A stretch of 64,000 nt of DNA from positions 999,898 through 1,063,897 of the forward strand of contig NZ_KN266207.1 of NCBI RefSeq assembly GCF_000766945.1, written 5' to 3'. Shown in pieces: positions 45,066 through 54,563 of the stretch. The notes below the pieces were generated by a model, which was not told where the DNA came from, did not search any database, and saw nothing but the letters and a program-made list of their open reading frames with translations. Source of the stretch: Cellvibrio mixtus subsp. mixtus J3-8 (GTDB lineage: Bacteria > Pseudomonadota > Gammaproteobacteria > Pseudomonadales > Cellvibrionaceae). Numbering within the stretch: position 1 is the first letter of the stretch; every line of letters starts with the position of its first letter. The position numbers and the translations under genes are program-made.

Positions 45066-45857
45066 TTATTGAGGTAGATATTGTTTGGCTTTGCTAAATA
45101 AGCGATAAAAATTTTCAGTGGTTTTTTCGGCAAGCTCTTCCAGCGGAATACCACGCACATCCGCTACAAACTGCGCGACTTCACGCACGTATTTGGGTTC
45201 GTTGGGTTTGCCGCGATAGGGAATGGGGGCGAGATAAGGAGAATCGGTTTCTACTAACAATCGATCAATTGGCATATTGCGTACAACATCGCGAATTTGA
45301 TCGGCGTTTTTAAAGGTGACGATACCGGAGATGGAAACATAGTAATTTAAATCCAGTGCAGATTTAGCCATTTCCCAATCTTCGGTGAAGCAATGCAGTA
45401 CACCGCTATGCTCAAGGCTGCCGTGCTCTTTAATCAGCGCAAGCGTATCTGCTTTGGCTTCACGCGTGTGTACAACAACCGGCAAACCAATTTGTTTTCC
45501 AACGCGCAGATGTAAAGCAAAACTTTCGTGCTGCAATGCTTTGCTTTCTGTTTCGTAGTGATAATCCAGGCCAGTCTCACCCAGCGCAACCACCTTGGGT
45601 TGCGCGGCCCAATTAATTAATTGCGCTTCAGTTGCTGCGCCTTCTTTTACATCGCATGGATGAACCCCTACCGAAGCCACCACTCGTGGATGAGCTTGGG
45701 CAATATCAATAACAGTTTGGATATTTTCCAAACTAATACCAATACACAACATTTGCTGGATACCGCGCTCATGCGCAGCGGCGATGGCAGTACTTAAATC
45801 ACCGTTATAGGGATCGAGCTTGATACGATCCAAATGGCAGTGGGAGTCAATTAACAT
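45066..45857 (-). CDS. TatD-family metal-dependent hydrolase (YcfH type)
   Basis: The 263-residue TIM-barrel hydrolase has HCHLD near the start, GVHPCDVKEG, ALGETGLDYHYE, VVHTREAKADTL, CFTEDWEMAKSAL and LLVETDSPYLAPIPYRGKPNEP, all TatD metal-site motifs. Members are 3'-to-5' DNA exonucleases or D-tyrosyl-tRNA-related enzymes. It sits in the conserved holB-pilZ-tatD order, as in Pseudomonas. Three 15-base repeats lie in its 5' region. Confidence 0.93.
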   Translation of the reverse strand: MLIDSHCHLDRIKLDPYNGDLSTAIAAAHERGIQQMLCIGISLENIQTVIDIAQAHPRVVASVGVHPCDVKEGAATEAQLINWAAQPKVVALGETGLDYHYETESKALQHESFALHLRVGKQIGLPVVVHTREAKADTLALIKEHGSLEHSGVLHCFTEDWEMAKSALDLNYYVSISGIVTFKNADQIRDVVRNMPIDRLLVETDSPYLAPIPYRGKPNEPKYVREVAQFVADVRGIPLEELAEKTTENFYRLFSKAKQYLPQ

Positions 45858-45869
45858 AAACAGCTCGCT

Positions 45870-45907
45870 CTAAAAACGCTCATTCTAAAAACGTCCATTC
45901 TAAAAAC
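45870..45907 (-). repeat. three 15-base repeats in the tatD leader
   Basis: CTAAAAAC occurs at 45870, 45885 and 45900, each 15 bases apart, within CATTCTAAAAACG units. On the minus strand this gives three GTTTTTAG blocks between the pilZ terminator and tatD. The first block doubles as the T run of the terminator. Confidence 0.6.
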
Positions 45908-45934
45908 AACGAAGCCAGGCATAACCTGGCTTCG
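45900..45934 (-). terminator. terminator after pilZ
   Basis: Perfect ten-base stem CGAAGCCAGG / CCTGGCTTCG with a five-base loop. On the minus strand it is followed by TTGTTTTTAG. It ends the holB-pilZ transcript 28 bases past the pilZ stop. Confidence 0.8.
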
Positions 45935-45961
45935 GGGAAACTCGGTGGGGCGAATTTTACA

Positions 45962-46315
45962 TTACATCGTGTGGGTAGGCTTGTCCGAATTGAGCATACC
46001 GGCGAGATAAGTTTCGATTTTGCTGATCGCGGTGTTGTCCTGGTCGCTAAATTGCACGCCGATTCCCGCCGCACGATTACCTTGCGCGCCTTTTGGGGTA
46101 ACCCACACTACCTTGCCTGCAACCGGAATCTTTTCCGGCTCGTCCATCAGGCTTAACAACATGAACACTTCATCGCCCAATTTGTAGTTTTTACTGGTAG
46201 GAATAAACATGCCGCCATTTTTCACGAAGGGCATGTAGGCTGCGTATAAAACAGCTTTATCTTTGATTGTGAGGGAAAGTATGCCGTTACGGGCACCGCC
46301 ACCAATGGGTTGCAT
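45962..46315 (-). CDS. pilZ: type IV pilus protein PilZ
   Basis: A 117-residue single PilZ domain needed for type IV pilus assembly in pseudomonads and xanthomonads. It starts with IGGGARNGILSLTIKDKAVLY and has GGMFIPTSKNYKLGDEVFMLL and RAAGIGVQFSDQD. The RxxxR motif used by other PilZ domains for cyclic-di-GMP is missing, as in the classical PilZ protein, so it probably does not bind the nucleotide. It follows holB. Confidence 0.9.
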   Translation of the reverse strand: MQPIGGGARNGILSLTIKDKAVLYAAYMPFVKNGGMFIPTSKNYKLGDEVFMLLSLMDEPEKIPVAGKVVWVTPKGAQGNRAAGIGVQFSDQDNTAISKIETYLAGMLNSDKPTHTM

Positions 46316-46352
46316 AACCGATCCTGCTTCCTGATTTTTATAGAGCCAACGT

Positions 46353-46374
46353 CATAACCAATCGATTGGTTATG
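46353..46374. repeat. 22-base perfect palindrome upstream of pilZ
   Basis: Two 11-base arms (CATAACCAATC / GATTGGTTATG) meet with no spacer and centre on ATCGAT. It is 38 bases before the pilZ ATG, between holB and pilZ. Such a site could bind a dimeric regulator; as RNA its loop would be too tight for a normal hairpin at the centre. Confidence 0.7.
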
Positions 46375-46388
46375 GGGGCCAAGGTTGA

Positions 46389-46416
46389 GACACTAATAGA
46401 TTAGCTCACTAGTGTC
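46389..46416 (-). repeat. inverted repeat spanning the holB stop
   Basis: GACACTA and TAGTGTC are separated by 14 bases and include the holB stop codon. No T run follows, so it is recorded as a hairpin only. Confidence 0.4.
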
Positions 46417-47449
46417 CAGACGCCATCGCGCGATTCGTGCTCGCGCGCAACAAAGCGCCCCAATCGAGCAATAATTCCTCCAATAACAATTGCTTATTGG
46501 GATTTGCCCCACTTAATAATTGACGCTTGGATAATAAAATCTTTTCAATGTAACGGTGCAAAAGTGGCAAATTCAAGTTATTCAGCCGCTCACGCCATTC
46601 AACCGGCGCCAGTTCAATTTGTGGATCATTAGCCCCCGCACGCCAACGCGCAAGGCTATGCAATAAACCCAACAACCACTCAACCAGCCCTGTTACATCG
46701 CCACTTTGCCAATTGGCCGCGACTTCAATGGCAGAAACCTGCCCCAGCGTTAAGCGCACAAACTGCTGTAACGTTTGTTCGCGCTGCTCCAACGCATCCC
46801 CCTGCAACAATGCCAACGCGGTCAGGGGCGCACCACGCGCAGCAACCAATAAGGCATCCGGCGTGGTATTGCTGCCAACCACCAACGGCGAAAGCCAGTG
46901 GAGGACTTGTTCGGTGCGCGGCATCGGTAATTTGCGCATCTGGCAGCGACTACGGATAGTGGGCAATACTGAACTTGGTGCGTGGGTAACCAGTACTAGC
47001 ATTGTGTTTGCAGCCGGTTCTTCCAACGATTTAAGTAGCGCATTCGCAGCATTGCCATTCATGGCTTCCGCAGGCTCGATAATCACTACCTTATACCCAC
47101 CCTGTTGCGCAGTTTTACTGAGGGACTCCGTAAGTTCGCGAACCTGGTCCACTTTAATCGCCTTGCCTTCTTCCTCAGGCTCCAGCCACAACAAATCCGG
47201 GTGGGTTTGGGATTTATTCAGCTCGCAGCCACGGCACCTACCGCAAGCCGTTCCCTCAATAGGCGCCGCACATAACAGCAATTGCGCCAAGGCATCGGCC
47301 AAATGGCGTTTACCAATTCCCCTTGGGCCGGCAATCATCATGGCATGGGGCAATTTTTGCGCAGCAATTTGCTGCACTAAATGCTGCCAATCATTGAGTT
47401 GCCAGGGGTATGGATGGATAGGGAAGTCGCTCATTGAATAATCAACCAC
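46409..47449 (-). CDS. holB: DNA polymerase III delta-prime subunit HolB
   Basis: HolB is part of the clamp loader. The 346-residue protein has the degenerate P-loop AGPRGIGKRHLADALAQ near residue 40, the zinc-binding cysteines CAAPIEGTACGRCRGCELN, PAEAMNGNAANALLKSLEEPAANTMLVLVTH (SRC motif RSRCQMRKLP follows), as expected for delta-prime. The start varies: ATG at 47449 or the internal MSDFPIHPYPWQ. It lies between the convergent-neighbour rluA and pilZ. Confidence 0.94.
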   Translation of the reverse strand: MVDYSMSDFPIHPYPWQLNDWQHLVQQIAAQKLPHAMMIAGPRGIGKRHLADALAQLLLCAAPIEGTACGRCRGCELNKSQTHPDLLWLEPEEEGKAIKVDQVRELTESLSKTAQQGGYKVVIIEPAEAMNGNAANALLKSLEEPAANTMLVLVTHAPSSVLPTIRSRCQMRKLPMPRTEQVLHWLSPLVVGSNTTPDALLVAARGAPLTALALLQGDALEQREQTLQQFVRLTLGQVSAIEVAANWQSGDVTGLVEWLLGLLHSLARWRAGANDPQIELAPVEWRERLNNLNLPLLHRYIEKILLSKRQLLSGANPNKQLLLEELLLDWGALLRASTNRAMASGH

Positions 47450-47529
47450 GGATCACTGAACAAAAGTTTGGGCAAGCTTAGCAAATTTGCGATAATCCGC
47501 GCCCGCTTAAATTCCATTCCAGGCTTGAT

Positions 47530-48168
47530 ATGACAGATTTGCCTCTCGATATTTTGCACCTCGACGACGACCTGCTCATCGCCAATAAGCCGGCTGGCCT
47601 GCTATGTGTACCCGGCAAAGGGCCGGAAAAACAGGATTGTTTGTATAACCGCGCGCTGAAATTCAACCCTAATGCGCGCGTCGTCCATCGCCTTGACCAG
47701 GGAACATCGGGTATTGTGATGTTTCCACTGAATTATCTAACCCTTAGAAATCTCACTCACAAATTCGAAGCGCGCGAAGTTCACAAACGCTATGTCGCCG
47801 TAGTGGAAGGGCTGGTGGAAAACGATGAAGGTGAAATCAAATTACCGCTAATTTGCGACTGGCCCAACCGCCCGCTGCAAAAAGTCTGTTTTGAGCACGG
47901 CAAGTCGGCCCATACACGCTATCAGGTTATCGAGCGCAATACCGGACAAAATACAACCCGTGTTTTACTGGAGCCTGTAAGTGGGCGCACTCATCAACTG
48001 CGCGTGCATATGTTGAGCCTGGGCCATCCGATGCTCGGCGACGGGCTATACGCCCCGGCACCAGTGCTCGCCAAATCACCACGCCTGCTTTTACATGCCC
48101 AGGAACTTTGGTTAAACCATCCGATTACCGGTGCAGAAATCAGGATCAAAGCCAACGCTGATTTTTAA
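47530..48168 (+). CDS. rluA: RluA pseudouridine synthase
   Basis: RluA makes pseudouridine 746 in 23S rRNA and 32 in some tRNAs. The 212-residue protein has the catalytic HRLDQGTSG with its Asp, and the RluA-specific stretch LPLICDWPNRPLQKVCFEHG plus PVSGRTHQLRVHMLSLGHPMLGD. Its short length, with no S4 domain, fits RluA rather than RluC/D. It sits on the plus strand inside the otherwise minus-strand tmk-holB-pilZ series, diverging from holB and converging on tmk. Confidence 0.93.
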   Translation: MTDLPLDILHLDDDLLIANKPAGLLCVPGKGPEKQDCLYNRALKFNPNARVVHRLDQGTSGIVMFPLNYLTLRNLTHKFEAREVHKRYVAVVEGLVENDEGEIKLPLICDWPNRPLQKVCFEHGKSAHTRYQVIERNTGQNTTRVLLEPVSGRTHQLRVHMLSLGHPMLGDGLYAPAPVLAKSPRLLLHAQELWLNHPITGAEIRIKANADF

Positions 48169-48194
48169 GCGTGATTTACCACATGGATAACTTC

Positions 48195-48851
<657 letters not shown>

Positions 48852-48948
48852 TTACGATTCCTTCCCCTTCGGGGAGCGCGTATCATACCGGCTTTTTGAC
48901 CACTTACTCGATTAATTCACACCGCGTTACCCTTAAGGGAGACTTATC

Positions 48949-49440
48949 ATGATCACATTACACACCAACTACGGCGATATTGTTATCGAACTGGATTTCG
49001 AAAAAGCGCCTAAAACTGCCGCAAACTTCAAGCAATATGTTGAAGAAGGTTTTTACAACGGCACTATTTTCCATCGTGTTATCGACGGATTTATGATTCA
49101 GGGCGGCGGTTTTACCGAAGACTTTGAACAGAAAAAAACCCGCGACCAAATTGAGAACGAAGCGGACAACGGCTTACAAAATTTGACCGGTACTTTAGCG
49201 ATGGCGCGCACTAATGATCCACACAGTGCCACCGCGCAATTTTTTATCAACGTAAAAGATAACTCCTTCCTGAACCACACAGCTAAAAACTCATCCGGCT
49301 GGGGCTACTGCGTATTTGGCAAAGTTACTGGAGGCATGGACGTTGTTAACAAAATCAAAGGCGTGAAAACCGGCAGCAAAGGTTTTCATCAAGACGTACC
49401 AAAAGAAGCGGTGATTATTCAATCCGCTACTATTGCGTAA
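48949..49440 (+). CDS. ppiB: peptidyl-prolyl cis-trans isomerase B
   Basis: A cytoplasmic cyclophilin of 163 residues without a signal peptide. It shows [63 protein letters not shown] and [14 protein letters not shown], the standard active site (Arg and Phe of FHRVI; QFFIN). AAGGGAG precedes the ATG. lpxH begins two bases after its stop, so the two form one unit. Confidence 0.95.
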   Translation: MITLHTNYGDIVIELDFEKAPKTAANFKQYVEEGFYNGTIFHRVIDGFMIQGGGFTEDFEQKKTRDQIENEADNGLQNLTGTLAMARTNDPHSATAQFFINVKDNSFLNHTAKNSSGWGYCVFGKVTGGMDVVNKIKGVKTGSKGFHQDVPKEAVIIQSATIA

Positions 49441-49441
49441 G

Positions 49442-50164
49442 ATGTCGACATTATTTATTTCTGATTTACATCTTCACGAATCACGCCCGCTTATTACGCG
49501 GGCGTTTTTTCATTTCTTGCATCACCAGGCCAGCAAATCTGAAGCACTTTATATCCTCGGTGATTTTTTTGACACCTGGATTGGCGATGACGACGATTCT
49601 GATTTACCCCGTGAAGTTGCGCGCGAATTGTTTGCACTCAACCAGAAAGGCATAACGATTTATTTTCAGCACGGCAATCGCGACTTTTTATTAGGCGATG
49701 ATTACGCACACAAATCCGGCATGGTCTTATTGCCGGAAAGTCATGTCATTGATTTATACGGCACACCAACATTATTACTACACGGCGACACCTTGTGTAC
49801 TGCCGATAAGGATTACCAGCAATTCCGTAACACGGTGCGCAACCCTCAATGGCAACAGCAAATCCTTGCGCAACCACTGAACGCACGCCGTGCGTTAGCC
49901 GCACAATTACGCGAAAAAAGCCAAAGCATTAACAGCATGAAAGCGGAAGATATTATGGACGTAACCCCTGCTGACGTTATCGATCAAATGGAAAAAGCAC
50001 AGGTAACACGCCTCATCCATGGCCACACCCATCGCCCTGCGCGCCACCCACTGGTGATCAACAACAAACCCGCCGAACGAATTGTACTTGGCGACTGGCA
50101 TTCCCACGGCTGGTGTATAAAAGCAGACCAGAATAATTGCGATTTAATCAATTGGCCCATTTAG
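49442..50164 (+). CDS. lpxH: UDP-2,3-diacylglucosamine diphosphatase LpxH
   Basis: LpxH cleaves UDP-2,3-diacylglucosamine to lipid X in lipid A synthesis, at the inner membrane surface. The 240-residue calcineurin-type phosphatase has FISDLHLHESRP, LGDFFDTWIGDDD, QHGNRDFLLGDDY, LLHGDTLCTAD and LIHGHTHRPARH, giving all metal ligands. The ATG at 49442 lies two bases after the ppiB stop; the upstream frame in front would overlap ppiB. A shared terminator follows. Confidence 0.96.
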   Translation: MSTLFISDLHLHESRPLITRAFFHFLHHQASKSEALYILGDFFDTWIGDDDDSDLPREVARELFALNQKGITIYFQHGNRDFLLGDDYAHKSGMVLLPESHVIDLYGTPTLLLHGDTLCTADKDYQQFRNTVRNPQWQQQILAQPLNARRALAAQLREKSQSINSMKAEDIMDVTPADVIDQMEKAQVTRLIHGHTHRPARHPLVINNKPAERIVLGDWHSHGWCIKADQNNCDLINWPI

Positions 50165-50183
50165 AAGTTCTGTTACAGACAAT

Positions 50184-50220
50184 AAAAAAGCCCTCAAACT
50201 ATTCCGCTTGAGGGCTTTTT
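50184..50220. terminator. bidirectional terminator after lpxH
   Basis: AAAAAGCCCTCAA pairs with TTGAGGGCTTTTT around a short loop, with A's on one side and T's on the other. It serves lpxH and the convergent gene ending at 50235. Confidence 0.93.
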
Positions 50221-50234
50221 GTTAAACAGTAAAA

Positions 50235-50627
50235 TTAATTATTGCGACTGGTCATCATATAAAGGCCGCCAATGATAATAAATGCAGGCCACCAGGTTCC
50301 GAAGGATAGGTCCAACAAAAAGATCAATGCAATAAAAATAATTGAGGCTGCTGTTACCAGTGCATTTAACATGGCGACACCAACACCTTCACGGCAGTAA
50401 CAACGGTAGGCTAATTGTAAGGGGCCTATTGCAGCGAGCAAAATAAAAAATGCCCACCAATTATGGAAATCCAGAAAAAACAAATCCATTCCGAGATTTT
50501 TTGCCAGCAACAACCCGCCAATCAATGCCACAGCCAAACCCAACGCCCAACTGGATGGAGACACTTTGGCAACAGGTTTGCCGGGTACCGGTGCTTCTAT
50601 TTTGGATTTTTCATCAATCGATGACAT
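50235..50627 (-). CDS. four-helix membrane protein (LiaF/LiaI-like TM region)
   Basis: A 130-residue membrane protein with a short cytosolic Lys/Pro-rich start and four hydrophobic segments: LGLAVALIGGLLLAKNLGM, WWAFFILLAAIGPLQLAYRC, NALVTAASIIFIALIFLLDL and WWPAFIIIGGLYMM. Spacing and the NWWAFFILLAAIGPL and WWPAFIIIGG motifs resemble the LiaF/LiaI transmembrane module and related DUF5668 proteins. Function unknown. No enzyme or sensor domain. GGAGTC-like site near the start. Confidence 0.65.
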   Translation of the reverse strand: MSSIDEKSKIEAPVPGKPVAKVSPSSWALGLAVALIGGLLLAKNLGMDLFFLDFHNWWAFFILLAAIGPLQLAYRCYCREGVGVAMLNALVTAASIIFIALIFLLDLSFGTWWPAFIIIGGLYMMTSRNN

Positions 50628-50896
50628 AACTGACTCCTTGGCGCTGGATAAATAAAAACAAGCTCTTGATCATCTTTTATCAATGCTCTGCTACCAACCT
50701 GGGACACCATAAAACCAGATTCGGATTCATTTCGCCATCAATTTTCGTCATTTTTCGAGAGAAGCCGGCAATTACACGCCCACTTTTAAATAATGTAAGC
50801 CAATACGCGTATCCCAGCGATGTGCGGTATAACCGGTATAAGGCAATCATGTTGATCCAATGTTTCCTCCTGGTATTCCGAACACTGTTTAGAGCC
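50628..50896. other. intergenic region without a supported gene
   Basis: Between the membrane protein and the terminator of the GH9 gene. A 78-codon plus-strand frame (50666-50902) has no ribosome site and low-complexity content and ends inside the terminator stem, so I do not call it. Confidence 0.5.
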
Positions 50897-50935
50897 GCCT
50901 AAAAAGAACCGGCATAACGCCGGTCCTTTTTAGGC
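50897..50935. terminator. bidirectional terminator after the GH9 gene
   Basis: GCCTAAAAAG (50897-50906) pairs with CTTTTTAGGC (50926-50935), and inside it ACCGGC pairs with GCCGGT. A double-tiered hairpin with T-rich side in both directions, 29 bases past the stop of the GH9 gene. Confidence 0.85.
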
Positions 50936-50963
50936 GCTTATATGAAGATATTGCAACAATAAT

Positions 50964-53438
50964 TTAATTTTTCAGAACATCTTCTGCGGCGTTTACCAGG
51001 AAAATATAACTCGCAGCCAGATTCACGACATATTCGTTTTCACCCCAAAAGAATGGCCAGTCTTCGTGGTTTTCGGGGTAATCCGGTTTCAGGATTAAAA
51101 TTCCCGGGACGATACCGCCAGAAATAAAAGAGAAATCCGCGCGGTTCATACCATACGCCACCTCTTTTGAGCGTGTCCCCACATTTGATACCAGTGATAA
51201 ATTATGTGCTGGATGAGTGCCATATAAAAAATTCAAACCCTGTAACACTGATTCACGATTTACTAAATCCGGAAAGGCTTTATGGATATAGTAATTATTA
51301 ATCGCATGGCGGATTACCCAGCCACTGCCAGCCCAGCCACCGTCAGTAATCGGTACTCCAAACGGATTTTTACTTTCAATATCAGCAAGCTTTTTTTGGT
51401 AACTTTGGGTTTTTGTTTTTAATTGTTGCTTAAAATCGGCATTCATGTAGGGAATGGCACGCACAAACCAGGACGCATTACCCGCAAACTCCACTTGTCC
51501 CAGCAATGTCGTAATCGCTTGCGCATATTTCGCTTCACCAGTAGTGATCAACAATTCAGTTGCGGCTTTTAATTGTTCGTGCTCAAGCTTCCCACCAGTA
51601 GTATTGCCATATTTAAATGAATCGGGTTTTGGTTTAGCTTGCTCGTCTGCCCACACTTTTTTAGCAGTATCAATACTTTCTTTCGCTAGTGAATCATTAA
51701 AACCTTTCAGTGCACGACTCGCTGCAGCCAACGCCGCTGCCGAACCATAATTTAATGATGACGATTTACTGGTGAACGCCCAACGGTCATCAAACTTCCC
51801 GCTTTTAAATCCATCACTTTCCAGTTCAGATTTTTTGGGGTCGTAAATTAAATTATCTGTTTTAGTAACGCCATCGCCCAAGTGGGTATATTGATCAATA
51901 TGTGCTTCTACTATACCGGGAATCGCATGACCCACAGCGCGATGTTGTGCAATTAATGCGAGTGTACCGTGTTCAATTTGTTGCAATACATCCGGCTTAC
52001 CATCAGCAGTATGCAGATCCACAAATTTCCTGGCGTAATCCACGCTGGTAGTATCGCGCTTTAAACCAAAGGTTTCCCACGCAGTAACCAATGTGTTTAC
52101 AACATCGTATTGGGTTTGGGTGCGGATGTCGTAATCACCTGCATCGTACCAACCACCAATATTTAAACCGGGAATATGTTCGCCGGGCTTATAAGGAGTA
52201 TCGGTTGTTGGACCCTGCGCATATAAATCGAAATGCTCGTGATTCACAGGGGCTTGCAATGCATCATCCAGATGCGACGCTCCATGCCATACGCGATAAG
52301 CTTCATTCACCGTCATATGATCCATTTGCACCGGCAAATACATATCGAGCGTTGGATGCCATGCATTTTGATAAACCGATTGATCAATGCGGAAACTATG
52401 GGTTTCCTGATCACCATAAGCAATCAGATACAAGCCCGGCTCTTGAACGTTGGTGAAATCGAACTGGCGATATTCATAACGCAAATATTTTCCCCAGCTT
52501 TTCGGTTTTTCACTGAGGATTGTTTTGCGTGTGCCATCGGCATTAATTTTTAGCAAACTGGCCTTGCCAATTTTTTTATCGCGTGCATCCAGCTCAATAA
52601 CCGCTACTTTTTTCTGCGCCGGGTGATATCCCACTTGTGAATGGGCGATCATAGGTTTGCGGATCCAGTTTTTTACGGTTGCCGCATCGATTTGCCATTC
52701 AATCACCGCACCGGTTTTATTCGCCGGAATTTTACTGCGTACGACAAACCAACCATTTTGTGCTTTACCACGGCCATCATAAAGTTCCAGTGCGCTACCG
52801 CTGGATTGGATACTAATCCGCCGCTCCGTATCTTCCGGAGCCAGTACCAAATGCTGCCCCTGTGCTAATGCAACGGGATTCGCCTTGCCGTTAATTTCTT
52901 TCAGGCCTGAAGGATAAACCGGAAAATTACCGCTTTGGGTATCCATAATAAATGATTTATGAAAATACGCCGCCGGTAAGAACTCCAGATTAAAACCAGC
53001 TTTGCCTTCGAGTGATTTCGGTAACGCCTGCGGTAAATTAACCGTTAATAAAACTCCCTTACTGTTCTTGATTACTTTGATAGAAAAATCAAATTGCTGA
53101 TCGGGATAATGCAAAAATGCTTCAATCGACTGTTCCGCACGATTAACTTTGCGCTCTTTAAACATGGGCGTTAAATCCCACTGTTCCGGCGTTGCATTCA
53201 AACGTACATCGCCATTAGTCACAGTGCGCTCACCGTGATGGATTAGTTCTACACCACTGGTTTTGGAATCGCTAAATAGCCCGTCGTACCAATTACTAAA
53301 CACCAGCACATTGAGGCCGGGCTTTTCGAAATAGTCTTTGTCGTTAAGGGTTAAATCGTCTTTTGCCAGAACCGGCAACGCGAGGAAAATGGAAAACGCA
53401 GCGAGTAAACCCCGCCACTGACCGAGTTGATATGCCAT
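50964..53438 (-). CDS. secreted glycoside hydrolase family 9 enzyme (cellulase type)
   Basis: The 824-residue protein has a Sec signal (LLAAFSIFLALPVLA, cut before KDD). Residues of about 25-260 form a beta-rich region I do not recognise, about 265-355 an Ig-like domain (HSQVGYHPAQKKVAVIEL), and about 360-820 the GH9 catalytic domain. The acid/base region is GGWYDAGDYD with the two Asp residues at 432 and 435; the general acid is the Glu in FWGENEYVVN near the end. GH9 enzymes hydrolyse beta-1,4-glucans such as cellulose, but this long N-terminal region is atypical and substrate cannot be fixed. GGAGAT precedes the ATG at 53438; the open frame beyond adds no signal-like sequence. Confidence 0.9.
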   Translation of the reverse strand: MAYQLGQWRGLLAAFSIFLALPVLAKDDLTLNDKDYFEKPGLNVLVFSNWYDGLFSDSKTSGVELIHHGERTVTNGDVRLNATPEQWDLTPMFKERKVNRAEQSIEAFLHYPDQQFDFSIKVIKNSKGVLLTVNLPQALPKSLEGKAGFNLEFLPAAYFHKSFIMDTQSGNFPVYPSGLKEINGKANPVALAQGQHLVLAPEDTERRISIQSSGSALELYDGRGKAQNGWFVVRSKIPANKTGAVIEWQIDAATVKNWIRKPMIAHSQVGYHPAQKKVAVIELDARDKKIGKASLLKINADGTRKTILSEKPKSWGKYLRYEYRQFDFTNVQEPGLYLIAYGDQETHSFRIDQSVYQNAWHPTLDMYLPVQMDHMTVNEAYRVWHGASHLDDALQAPVNHEHFDLYAQGPTTDTPYKPGEHIPGLNIGGWYDAGDYDIRTQTQYDVVNTLVTAWETFGLKRDTTSVDYARKFVDLHTADGKPDVLQQIEHGTLALIAQHRAVGHAIPGIVEAHIDQYTHLGDGVTKTDNLIYDPKKSELESDGFKSGKFDDRWAFTSKSSSLNYGSAAALAAASRALKGFNDSLAKESIDTAKKVWADEQAKPKPDSFKYGNTTGGKLEHEQLKAATELLITTGEAKYAQAITTLLGQVEFAGNASWFVRAIPYMNADFKQQLKTKTQSYQKKLADIESKNPFGVPITDGGWAGSGWVIRHAINNYYIHKAFPDLVNRESVLQGLNFLYGTHPAHNLSLVSNVGTRSKEVAYGMNRADFSFISGGIVPGILILKPDYPENHEDWPFFWGENEYVVNLAASYIFLVNAAEDVLKN

Positions 53439-53614
53439 GTGTATCTCCAGATTTATTATGTATCGCATTACTCACACAGACTTATAGTCTAGATACACAT
53501 AACACACTGGTATACCAGATTTACATTTAATAACGGATGCCTTATGGAAAGCTCCGAATGCAAATCAATTGGGAGATACTGAACAATCAATCGCTGATAA
53601 AATTTTTTAGATGG

Positions 53615-53646
53615 TAAAAAATAACACGCACCTTGTAAGTGCACGT
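53615..53646 (-). terminator. terminator of the PEP-CTERM gene
   Basis: On the minus strand ACGTGCAC pairs with GTGCGTGT (two wobble pairs) around a seven-base loop, followed by TTATTTTTT. It lies 29 bases past the stop at 53675. Confidence 0.65.
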
Positions 53647-53674
53647 TAAAAATACAGTCGAAAAAAAAAGATAA

Positions 53675-54507
53675 TTAACAAATACGCTTACGCATTCCCA
53701 CCAACGCCATGAGTGATACCAGCATCAACCCCAAAGAGCCAGGCTCTGGAACATTCGCCTCCGTGAGATGTGATTTTACATTGAGCGAATCATTGATTTG
53801 GGTGAAAAACGTCGAGTAATCAAGACCAACAATATCAGTTACACGCAACACGTTGAAAATCTGCCCATCAACAAAATTACTACCGTTAAAATTCAACTGA
53901 AAAATACTGGAATCCAGCAAGGTCAACAAACCATGTATGGACAATCCATCCTGATCGCCATTATCAAAGAAATCCAGATATGTTGTGCCCGCCAAACTGA
54001 CATTTGAGAAGAGCTCAAGATTTCCAACGCTATCTGCCAGAGCACCAATAGCTAAAGTGGAACCGTTTAATAAACTAATGGAGTCAACATGCAAACTGCC
54101 GAAGCCCGTTAAATTTTCCAGTGATTGCGCACCGCTAAGGGTCCAGTTACCACCATCAACTTGTATTGATTCAAATTCTTTCGTCACGCCAAGTTGACCA
54201 ACACCAGAACCCGCAAGAATTAACTGATCTTTTCCGCTACCACCTTGTATAGCGCCTTCGGTAACAGATGCGGTCACAACAACTAACGTATCGCTACCAG
54301 CGCCCAAATCAATCGCGGTATCACCCGTGCGGCTGCGAATAGTGCCCGTATTTTGAATGACAGTATATTACCAGCCTGTGCCGCCCCCATAAGAAGCCGG
54401 ATACCAGCTTCAGAGTTTTGCTGATTTGCAATTATCCTTAACCGTTCATAATTAAAAATACAATTGTGTTGCAAGAAAATGATTGGTAACAACCAAGGCA
54501 GCTTCAT
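53675..54507 (-). pseudogene. frameshifted PEP-CTERM exported protein gene
   Basis: The 3' part encodes a beta-rich protein ending with the PEP-CTERM sorting signal VPEPGSLGLMLVSLMALVGM then RKRIC, recognised by exosortase. Its frame has no ATG start and extends upstream to 54367 (reading VIQNTGTIRSRTGDTAIDLGA), where TAA stops it at 54368-54370. In the next frame an ATG at 54507 opens a sequence starting MKLPWLLPIIFLQH, a signal-like stretch, and reaching this point as GAAQAGNIL. Joining AAQAGN to TVIQNTGTI reads naturally, so a two-base gain or one-base loss near 54365-54370 likely broke the gene. A sequencing error is the alternative. Confidence 0.65.
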
Positions 54508-54563
54508 GATTTCTTAATCTCTCTTCTAAATACTCAATGCGGATCAATAGCACGCCATTAAAT

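Noticed and set aside
50666-50902. 78-codon plus-strand frame after lpxH
   Set aside because: No ribosome site, no recognisable domain, and it ends inside the terminator stem.
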